From Rhodoblastus sp052145335 (GTDB lineage Bacteria > Pseudomonadota > Alphaproteobacteria > Rhizobiales > Beijerinckiaceae), in the NCBI RefSeq assembly GCF_052145335.1, contig NZ_JBKQOU010000021.1, positions 1 through 7,458 on the forward strand: a stretch of DNA of 7,458 nt. Direction: 5' to 3'. Below the pieces are notes generated by a model, which did not search any database, was not told the DNA's origin, and worked only from the letters and a program-made list of their open reading frames with translations. The first letter of the stretch is position 1; each line of letters begins with the position of its first letter. This document shows, piece after piece, positions 1-6,900 of the stretch. The position numbers and the translations under genes were made by a program.

Positions 1-12
1 GTACCCCGAAAG

Positions 13-30
13 GCGACGCAAGCGACGCAA
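13..30. repeat. Two tandem copies of a 9-base unit
   Basis: GCGACGCAA occurs at 13-21 and again immediately at 22-30, followed by a partial third match. This is directly visible. It is short and may be chance in GC-rich DNA; no function is assigned. Confidence 0.5.
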
Positions 31-199
31 CGCGACGGCCGCGCCGGCGGTCGTCGTCGATCATGGGAAGCCGCCTCACTCGGTTGGCGGAGACCAAGAG
101 GACGGCAAGCGGCATCGCGGGCCCGACTGGGAGTCGACAGGATCTTTCTACATTACATTCCGTTATTCCTATATCGTTTTCCAATTAATTCTAGTTATT

Positions 200-216
200 T
201 TGGCACGCAGGCGGCA
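200..216 (+). promoter_or_regulatory. Candidate sigma-54 (-24/-12) promoter
   Basis: TTGGCACG (200-207) is a perfect match to the -24 half of the RpoN consensus. After four bases comes CGGCA (212-216) where TTGCA is expected. The invariant GG and GC dinucleotides are correctly spaced, 12 bases from the first G of GG to the G of GC, but the preceding TT is CG. It sits directly downstream of the AT-rich patch and points toward the STAS-che genes, leaving a leader of roughly 320 bases. The imperfect -12 half and the long leader keep this tentative. No enhancer-binding site was identified. Confidence 0.3.
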
Positions 217-244
217 AGCGTGAACGAGAGCGCAACGGCAAGGG

Positions 245-267
245 CGTTCCGCCGGTTCAACGGAACG
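245..267. repeat. Inverted repeat, 7-bp arms
   Basis: CGTTCCG (245-251) and CGGAACG (261-267) are exact reverse complements separated by 9 bases. The element lies between the candidate promoter and the STAS gene, so it could be an operator or a leader hairpin. There is no T-run after it, so it is not an intrinsic terminator. Chance is possible. Confidence 0.3.
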
Positions 268-551
268 GCGTCGATGCATCCTTCCCGCCTCGCCCGTTAA
301 CTGTCGGATAGCGAATCTCGGGGATGGTCACGAACGACGAATCGTCGCGCTCCTCGCCGAGCCGACGAAGGCATGAAGCCGTTCTTCGTCCCGTCGACTC
401 CCGGTCGACATCCCGAATTCCTCTGAAAGCAATCTCGTCTCGCAAGGGGCAAGAATCGTATCCGATCGCTTGTCGAGTCGGCGCAACTCTCGTTGGACAC
501 GAAGACTGGCCGCGCGCCTCGACGCCACACGTCGAAGAAGGAAGCCGCTGC

Positions 552-899
552 GTGCCTAGTCAGATCTTCAGCCTCGACGCCGCGAAAGAACACACCGCGG
601 TGAAGCTCAGCGGGGGCCTGACGACGCCTGTCGGGGAGGAGGTTCATCGGACGGTGCTCGAGGCGCTCAACGGATGCGAGCGGCTGGTGATCGACTGTTC
701 CGATGTGACCGAGGCCGACGTATCGTTTCTGCAGATCCTCGTCGCAGCCGATCTTGCGGCGGGGCAATCGCACAAGACGGTCGCGCTGGCTTCGCCGCCG
801 CAAGGCGTTCTCGGCGACGCGCTGCGGCGCTGCGGTTTCGCGCCGCCGTCCGGGGCGACGTCGGTGGCCGAGATTTTCGCCTCGCGGGTCAAGCGGTAG
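552..899 (+). CDS. STAS-domain protein of a chemotaxis cluster
   Basis: Predicted 115-residue single STAS domain, the fold of anti-sigma-factor antagonists; small STAS proteins often open che operons in alphaproteobacteria. I chose GTG 552 because GAAGGAAG (537-544) lies 7 bases upstream and the domain begins right after it; the frame continues upstream to ATG 324 but that part is not domain-like. Residues 17-23 (VKLSGGL) form the first strand. Residues 45-63 carry the core motif: LVIDCSDV, then ADVSFLQIL. Ser58 sits in the D-x-S-F-x-Q motif, at the place where SpoIIAA-type proteins are phosphorylated on Ser. The role is unproven; plausible roles are a phospho-switch partner or a modulator of the CheA pathway. 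The stop lies 3 bases before the GTG that would open the cheY remnant, so it fits one operon. No kinase or phosphatase partner of the RsbW/RsbU type is visible nearby. Confidence 0.8.
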   Translation: MPSQIFSLDAAKEHTAVKLSGGLTTPVGEEVHRTVLEALNGCERLVIDCSDVTEADVSFLQILVAADLAAGQSHKTVALASPPQGVLGDALRRCGFAPPSGATSVAEIFASRVKR

Positions 900-902
900 C
901 CG

Positions 903-1255
903 GTGACAAAGATGCCTGCAGGCGAACAGGCGCTGCGCAGCCGGCGCGTGGACGTGGATGCGCCGAGCCCTGTCGGCTGCGGCGGGGCCGTCGCCAGCGA
1001 CCGGAACGAGGCGTTGCGGCGGCGCGCAGCCGCGCGCTCGAGATGGTCGTCGCAGACCCCGGCATGCCGGAAATGAACGGGATTGGCTTCATCCGACCGC
1101 TCAGACAGCCGCCACTCGACCGCAGGGCGCCGCTCGCCATGCTCGCCGCCGAATCCGACAAGGGCCTGAAGCCGCAGGCGAAGCCTGCCGGCACGGCCGA
1201 CCGCCTCGCCAAGCCGGAACTGTTCATCGCCGCAAACAAGAAGGCGCCCGGATGA
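903..1255 (+). pseudogene. cheY: Degenerate cheY-like response regulator
   Basis: The stretch from about 1020 to 1255 reads as the C-terminal two thirds of a CheY receiver. VVADPGMPEMNG holds the phospho-acceptor Asp, FIRPLRQPP and PLAMLAAES follow, and LAKPE holds the conserved Lys. The N-terminal third is not in this frame. Beginning at GTG 903, another frame reads VTKMPAGEQALR and then ASDRNEAL, resembling a CheY start and its D-G-x-E-A-L stretch, and reaches a stop at about 1075-1077. No single frame carries the acidic pair (DD) that binds magnesium. The conserved Thr/Ser of the 'LTTE' strand is Ala. The total of 353 bases is close to an intact cheY plus small indels. The TGA stop overlaps the cheA ATG (ATGA), so the original operon geometry is kept. 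Sequencing indels could explain a frame change, but not the Ala substitution or the loss of the acidic residues. Confidence 0.65.
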
Positions 1256-3267
1256 CCTCGAGCACGGATCCCGTCGAAATCTTCCGCCAAGAAGCGAGCG
1301 AACTGCTCGAACAATTGGAGGCGGCGCTGCTCGATCTAGAGCACTCGCCCGACGACCGCAACCTGATCAACAGCGCCTTTCGCGCCTTGCACACCATCAA
1401 GGGCTCGGGGGCGATGTTCGGCTTCAACGAGGTCGCCGCGTTCGCCCACGAGTTCGAGAGCGCGTTCGATCGGGTGCGAAAGGGCGAAGCCGCCCCAGAC
1501 CCTGACCTGATCGCGATCGCGCTCAACGCCAAGGACTTTTTGCGCACGCAGATCGAGAAGCCGGAAGAGGCGAACGCGGTCATCGGAATGTGCATCTTGT
1601 CCGACCTGCGCAAGCTGGTTCAGGGGCCGGGCGCCGGCTCGGCGCTCGCCAGCGTCGCGCCCCAATCCGCCGCCGCCTCGCCGTCCCCGCCGCCGCCCGA
1701 GCAGAAGGAGTGGCGGGTCGGCATGCGCTTCCATAAGGACGTCCTCGTCAATGGCAGCAACCCGCTGCTGTTGCTGGACGAATTGCGCACGCTCGGCGAC
1801 TGCCGGGTCGCGGTCGACGTCGAGGCGACGCCGCCGCTCGACCAGATGGAGCCAACCGCCTGCTACTTCACCTGGCACGTTCTGCTCGAGACCGCCCATC
1901 CGAAGAGCGAGATCGAGGACGTGTTCATCTTCGTCGCCGGCGACATGGAGCTCGGCATCGAGGAGGGCACCGCGCCGCCGGCCGCCGCAGCCGTCCCGTC
2001 CGCCGTCGCGGCCGTCGCGCCGCCGCTCGCCGGCGGCCAGCCGGTGGGGGAGGTCGCCGCGAAGAACGGCGCCAAGGAATCGGCGACCATCCGCGTCCAG
2101 GCTGAACGCCTCGACGAGATGATGGACCAGGTTGGCGAACTGGTGATCGCCCAGGCGAGGCTCACCCAACTTGCCGCCGCCGGCGCCAACGCCAAGGGCG
2201 TCGCCGAGGAGATCGAACGGCTCGCCTCGTCGCTGCGCGACGCGGTGATGGGCATCCGCATGCTGCCGATCGGCTCGCTGTTCGGCCGCTTCCGCCGCCT
2301 CGTCCACGACCTGTCGCGCGATCTCAATAAGGAGATCGAGCTGATCGCCGAGGGCGAGGAAACCGAGCTCGACAAGACGATGATCGAGCGGCTTGCCGAT
2401 CCGCTGATCCACGTCATCCGCAACGCCGCCGACCACGGCCTCGAGAGCGCCGAGGCGCGCCGCGCCGCCGGCAAGGATCTCGTTGGCCATATCCGTCTGG
2501 TGGCGCGCCACGCCGGCGCCGAGGTGCTGATCAGCGTCTCCGACGACGGCGGCGGGCTCAACCTCGCCAAGGTCCGCGCCAAGGCCGAGGAAAACGGCCT
2601 GGTCGCGCCTGGCGCTGTCCTCTCCGAGGCCGAGTTGCACCAGCTCCTGTTCCTGCCCGGCTTCTCCACCGCCCACGAGGTCTCGGCGCTGTCGGGCCGC
2701 GGCGTCGGCATGGACGTGGTGCGGCGGGCGATCGAGGGCATGCGCGGCTCGATCGACGTCGCCAGCGAAGCCGGCAAGGGCTCGACTTTCACCCTGCGTC
2801 TGCCGCTGACCCTGGCGATCATCGAAGGCCTCTTGGTGCGGGTCGCCGAGTCGCGCTACGTCCTGCCGCTGACCTCGGTCGAGGAATGCGTCGAGCTGTC
2901 GAACGAGGTCGACTCGCGCTCGAGAGGTCGCAGCTTCCTCAATATTCGCGGCGAGCTGGTGCCGTTCCTCAGACTGCGCGAGCTGTTCGGCGAGCGCGGC
3001 GAGCCCGACCCGCACCAGAAAGTGGTGATCGTCGCCAATGCCGACGTCCGCGTCGGGTTGGTGGTCGACCAGATCATCGGCGGCCATCAGACGGTGATCA
3101 AGTCGCTGTCGAAGCTGCACGCCGACGTGCCGAGCTTCTCCGGCGCGACGATCCTCGGCGACGGGGCGGTCGCGTTGATCCTCGACGTGCCGCATCTGAT
3201 CGCCTCGGGGCAGGCGCGCGAGGCGCGGCTGCAAGCCAGGCAGGCCAAGGCATTGGAGGCCGCGTGA
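1252..3267 (+). CDS. cheA: Chemotaxis sensor histidine kinase CheA
   Basis: A 671-residue cytoplasmic kinase that autophosphorylates and donates phosphate to CheY/CheB. The P1 HPt domain is about 1-115, with phosphorylatable His47 in RALHTIKGSG. A Pro/Ala linker (about 130-152) leads to a P2-position domain (154-240) beginning EWRVGMRFH, with NPLLLLDEL and WHVLLET. A second Ala/Pro linker precedes the P3 dimerisation helices (277-345). The P4 ATPase has the N box (IRNAADHGLE, Asn391), G1 (DDGGG, 431-435), F/G2 (GFSTA, then SGRGVGMD, 470-488) and G3 (GKGSTFTLRLPLT, 508-520). The P5 CheW-like domain fills 521-660. All boxes are intact, so it should be active. ATG 1252 is preferred over the longer upstream frame because the HPt domain starts there, AAGAAGG (1238-1244) precedes it, and it overlaps the cheY stop. 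Its stop overlaps the cheW start, implying coupled translation. Length is normal. Confidence 0.97.
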   Translation: MTSSTDPVEIFRQEASELLEQLEAALLDLEHSPDDRNLINSAFRALHTIKGSGAMFGFNEVAAFAHEFESAFDRVRKGEAAPDPDLIAIALNAKDFLRTQIEKPEEANAVIGMCILSDLRKLVQGPGAGSALASVAPQSAAASPSPPPPEQKEWRVGMRFHKDVLVNGSNPLLLLDELRTLGDCRVAVDVEATPPLDQMEPTACYFTWHVLLETAHPKSEIEDVFIFVAGDMELGIEEGTAPPAAAAVPSAVAAVAPPLAGGQPVGEVAAKNGAKESATIRVQAERLDEMMDQVGELVIAQARLTQLAAAGANAKGVAEEIERLASSLRDAVMGIRMLPIGSLFGRFRRLVHDLSRDLNKEIELIAEGEETELDKTMIERLADPLIHVIRNAADHGLESAEARRAAGKDLVGHIRLVARHAGAEVLISVSDDGGGLNLAKVRAKAEENGLVAPGAVLSEAELHQLLFLPGFSTAHEVSALSGRGVGMDVVRRAIEGMRGSIDVASEAGKGSTFTLRLPLTLAIIEGLLVRVAESRYVLPLTSVEECVELSNEVDSRSRGRSFLNIRGELVPFLRLRELFGERGEPDPHQKVVIVANADVRVGLVVDQIIGGHQTVIKSLSKLHADVPSFSGATILGDGAVALILDVPHLIASGQAREARLQARQAKALEAA

Positions 3268-3722
3268 TGTCTGAGTCCCAAACCGCCTCCCAGGCGCTGA
3301 TGCTGGGCCTCGCCGGAGAGGTATTCGCCATCGATGCGCGTCAGGTGCGCGAGATCCTCGATCCGGCGCCGGTCACCCGGGTGCCGGGGGCAAAGCCCTA
3401 TGTCGCCAGCGTGCTCAACGTGCGCGGCAAGGTGATCCCGCTCGCCGACCTCAGGCTGCGCTTCGGCATGGCGCCGGCCGAGGTCACCCAGGACTCGCGC
3501 TTCGTGGTGATCGAAATCGACATCGACGGCGTTCCGACCACCATCGGGATCGTCGCCGACAAGGTCTACGAGGTCACCGAGCTCGACGCCTCGACGATGC
3601 AGAAGACCCCGCCGGTCGGCATGCATTGGCGGCCCGAGTTCATCGCTGGAATCGCCAAGTGGAAAGACGAATTCATCGTGCTGCCGGACATGGCGAGAAT
3701 CTTGAGCGCAGAGGGGAGCTGA
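3267..3722 (+). CDS. cheW: Chemotaxis coupling protein CheW
   Basis: A 151-residue adaptor that links chemoreceptor tips to the P5 domain of CheA at the inner face of the membrane or in cytoplasmic arrays. It is one CheW domain from end to end. FAIDARQVREIL (20-31) is the usual first sub-domain strand-helix region, SVLNVRGKVIPL (48-59) carries the conserved NVRG turn, and a regular C-terminal part ends with the FIVLPDMARIL helix. The start ATG 3267 overlaps the cheA TGA by one base (TGATG), and GGAGG (3255-3259) precedes it by 7 bases. Length and motifs are ordinary and nothing appears broken. Directly after its stop lies the dead receptor start described separately, so the ancestral order was probably cheA-cheW-mcp. 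Confidence 0.96.
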   Translation: MSESQTASQALMLGLAGEVFAIDARQVREILDPAPVTRVPGAKPYVASVLNVRGKVIPLADLRLRFGMAPAEVTQDSRFVVIEIDIDGVPTTIGIVADKVYEVTELDASTMQKTPPVGMHWRPEFIAGIAKWKDEFIVLPDMARILSAEGS

Positions 3723-3726
3723 AAAC

Positions 3727-3875
3727 ATGCGGTTTACCCTCATATCAAATTGGCCAGCGCCTTCGGCGCGGTCTTTGCCTTGTCGGCGATGACCGACGGC
3801 GATCTCTGTCAAGAATTTCAGTTCATCAGCGACGGCAAAGTCGCAGATGTTAGGCGCTTAACCCCGCGACGATAA
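3727..3875 (+). pseudogene. Remnant of a membrane chemoreceptor start
   Basis: Five bases after the cheW stop, ATG 3727 follows a strong ribosome binding site (GAGGGGAG, 3711-3718). It reads MRFTL, then the frame breaks. From 3744 another frame reads IKLASAFGAVFALSAM (to about 3791). Joined, this resembles the familiar MCP opening 'MRFTIKLKLASAFGAV-', that is, the cytoplasmic start and first half of transmembrane helix 1. A one-base loss or two-base gain near 3742 would restore it. After SAM the residues become charged (TDGDL) and the rest, up to TAA 3873, is not recognisable. No periplasmic domain or second helix follows. As it stands, translation from ATG 3727 would give only 21 residues, ending at TGA 3790. 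The likely explanation is a deleted, frameshifted MCP whose downstream part was lost or became the next gene. Confidence 0.65.
3849..3862. promoter_or_regulatory. Near-palindrome before the chemoreceptor gene
   Basis: GTTAGGCGCTTAAC matches its own reverse complement at 12 of 14 positions. It lies about 80 bases upstream of the receptor start, between the dead receptor remnant and an A-rich leader (3901-3931). It might be an operator half-site pair, but with no second copy or known consensus this is only a candidate. Confidence 0.15.
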
Positions 3876-3943
3876 ACTGAACGCCACACGAACCTTGGTC
3901 GAAATCTGAAGACGAAAAACAAAACGAAAACAGTGGGTGCAGT

Positions 3944-6900
3944 ATGTCATTTCTTTCGATGTTAAAGCAGAGCCATATCGAATTGGCCGAGGTCCAGCGC
4001 CTCACGCAGGCGATCGCGGCGGGCTCGTTGTCCACCCGCGCCAACGTCAGCATAGCGAGCGGCGAGGCGCAGGCCGTGCTTGTCGCCATCAACGAACTCT
4101 TGGACGCGGCGTTGCTGCCGATCGGCGAGGGAAACCGCATCCTTGGCCAGATCGCCCACGGCAAAGTTGATGAAATGATCGTCAAGACCTATCAGGGCGA
4201 TCACGAAACGATGAAGCAGAACGTCAACGGCATCGCGATGGTGCTGCAGAAGTTCCAGGCCGAGCTGGGGAAGCTGACCGAATGTAGCCGACAGGGGCAG
4301 TTGGCAAAGCGCGGCGACGCCGCTGCGTTCCCGGGGGCGTACGGCGACGCGATCAGGAGCGTCAACGAGATGCTCGACACGGTGATCGGGCCGTTGAACG
4401 TCGCCGCCAACTGTGTCGAGCAGATCTCCAAGGGCGCGATCCCGGCCAAGATCACTGACAATTACAACGGCGACTTCAATATCCTCAAGACCAACCTGAA
4501 TCTGTGCATCGATGGGCTGGGCGGCTTGCGAGACGTGGCGGAGGTCGTCCAAAGGATGGCCAACAACGACCACACCAAAAAGGTCGATGGAAACTACGTA
4601 GGAATCTTTGCCGATTTAGCCCGTGGCATCAACGTCGTTCAGCAACGAGTCCGCCACGTGATTTCAACGATGCACGATATTGCACAGGGGAATCTTGAGG
4701 AACTTGCGGAGTACAAGAAGATCGCGCGTCGGTCCGAAAACGACGAGCTCGTGCCCGCGATCATCAAGGTGATGGAAAGCCTCCAGTCCCTGGTCGCCGA
4801 CAGTCACATGCTGACCGAAGCGGCCGTGGCGGAGCGGTTCGAGACGCGCGCCGACGACACCCGCCACTCGGGCGACTTGCGGAAGGTCGTCCAGGGCTTC
4901 AATCGCACCCTCGACGTGATCACGGAAAAACTGAACTGGTACCAGGCGATCATCGATGCGGTGCCGTTCCCCATCCACGTCATCGACACCGACATGAAGT
5001 GGGTGTTCCTCAACAAAGCCTTCGAGAAGCTGATGGTCGACCAGCGCTACGTCCGCGACCGCAAGGACGCGGTCGGCAGACCCTGCTCGACGGCCGCCGC
5101 CAACATCTGCAATACCGAGAAGTGCGGCATCATGCAGCTGAAGCGCGGCAATGGGGAGAGCTTCTTCGACTGGTGCGGTATGAACTGCAAGCAAGACACT
5201 TCGAACCTTGTCAATATCAGAGGCCAGCATGTCGGCTACGTCGAGGTCGTGCAAGATCTTTCAGCGACGCTGAGCGTACGGGATTACACGGCCCATGAGG
5301 TGAAACGCCTAGCCGAGAACTTGGGCCAATTGGCCGAAGGGGATCTGAATATCGAATTGAAGACGCCGGAAGCGGGCAAATACACGAGCGAAGCCAAAGC
5401 GCAGTTCGACACGATCAATGAAAGTCTGTCGCAACTCAAGCGCGCGATCGGCGAACTCATAACCGACGCGACGAAATTGTCGAACGCAGCCGTCGAAGGC
5501 AAGCTAGCGACGCGAGCTGACGCAAGCAAGCACAATGGCGACTTCCGAAAGATCGTGCAGGGCGTGAACGACACGCTCGACGCGGTGATCGGGCCGTTGA
5601 ACATCGCCGCCAACACCGTCGACCAGATCTCCAAGGGCGTCATCCCGGCCAAGATTACCGACAGCTACAACGGCGACTTCAACGTCATCAAGACCAACCA
5701 GAATCAGTGCATCGATGGGCTGGGCGGCTTGCGAGAGGCGGCCGAGGTTGCGCAAAGGATGGCCGACAACGACTACAGCAAAGGCGTGGACGGAAACTAT
5801 TTGGGAGTGTTTGCCGATTTGGCGCATGGCGTCAACGGCGCTCAGCAACGCATCCGTCACCTCACGACATCAATGCAAAAAATCGCGCAAGGGAACCTGG
5901 AGGATCTTGCGGAGTACAAGAAGATCGGGCGTCGGTCCGAAAACGACGTCCTCATGCCCGCGGTGATCACGATGATGGAAAGTCTCGAGTCCCTCGTGGC
6001 TGACGCCAACATGCTGTCGAAGGCGGCGGTGGAAGGCAAGTTGGCGACCCGAGCCGACACCAGCCATCACCACGGCGACTTCCGCAAGGTGGTGCAGGGC
6101 GTGAACAATACGCTCGACGCGGTGATCGGGCCGTTGAACGTCGCCGCCGACTACATCGACCAGATCTCCAAGGGCGTCATCCCGCCTGAGATCACCGACA
6201 GCTATTCCGGCGATTTCAACACCATCAAAAACAACCTCAATACGTGCATCGCCTGGTTCAAGGAACTCGTCGCCTATATCACCGCCATGGCCAACGGCGA
6301 CATGACGGCGACGATGAACAAGGCGTCGGCGAAAGACCAGATTCACGAATGGCTGATGCTGCTCAAGGCCAGCCTCGGCGCCGTGGTCGCCGACGCCAAC
6401 ACCCTGGTCAAGGCGGTTGTCGATGGCAAGCTGTCGGTGCGGGCCGACGCGGCGGCTCACAAAGGCGAATACCGTCGGATCGTCGAAGGCCTGAACAATA
6501 CGCTCGAAGCCGTCGTGACCCCGCTGAATGTCGCCAGCGAATACATTGAGCGCATCTCGCAGGGCGACCTGACCGGCAAGATCACGGAAAGCTACGCCGG
6601 CGACTTCAACACGTTGATCGACAGCATCAACGCCCTGGTCGACAACCTGTCTCGCTTCGCGCAAGAGGTGCAAGTTGCCGCCGATCAAGTGGCCACGGGC
6701 AGCGCGCAGTCCAGCGAGGCCTCCCAGAACCTGTCGCAAGGCGCGACCGAACAGGCCTCGGCGACCGAGCAAGCCTCCTCGTCGATGGAAGAGATGGCCT
6801 CCAACGTCAAGCAGAACTCCGACAACGCCAGCCAGACCGAGAAAATCGCGCGCCAGTCGGCGCAGGACGCCGAGGCGAGCGGCTCGGCGGTGAACCGCGC

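Larger units (their letters stand above)
1..551. other. Upstream region with no supported gene
   Basis: I see no gene here. All three forward frames stay open for part of the first 300 bases, as expected at high GC, but their translations (Arg/Ala-rich, low complexity) match nothing I recognise. One frame ends in a short hydrophobic run encoded by the AT-rich patch (about 148-203), which is probably composition rather than a membrane segment. From 324 the frame is open into the STAS gene, but the residues before 552 are Ser/Arg-rich and do not look like a folded domain. The left edge might contain the end of an unrecognised gene. The AT-rich patch in an otherwise GC-rich window is the best place for a promoter. 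Confidence 0.6.

Noticed and set aside
13..30. Possible CRISPR or iteron array
   Set aside because: There are only two copies of a 9-base unit with no spacers and no further copies downstream.
393..409. Repeated GTCGAC palindromes (393-398 and 404-409)
   Set aside because: Six-base palindromes of this composition are common in GC-rich DNA, and no further copies or spacing pattern support an operator.
324..551. N-terminal extension of the STAS protein from ATG 324
   Set aside because: The residues are Ser/Arg-rich with no domain character, whereas GTG 552 has a well-placed ribosome binding site and sits right at the start of the STAS fold.
958..1251. N-terminal extension of CheA from ATG 958
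   Set aside because: It translates the cheY remnant out of frame into Arg/Ala-rich sequence. The HPt domain begins at ATG 1252, which has its own ribosome site and the ATGA overlap.
1336..3234. Long reverse-strand frame opposite cheA
   Set aside because: It is a mirror of the codon bias of cheA in GC-rich DNA; the Asp/Arg/His/Gln-rich translation matches no family and cheA is unambiguous.
3757..3769. GCGCC-TTC-GGCGC hairpin after cheW as a terminator
   Set aside because: The stem is only 5 bp, no T-run follows, and the bases are explained by the SAFGA codons of the dead receptor start.
5108..5125. Possible c-type heme motif in the PAS domain
   Set aside because: The cysteines are spaced C-x4-C and followed by Gly, not CxxCH, and the protein appears cytoplasmic, where c-heme is not attached.
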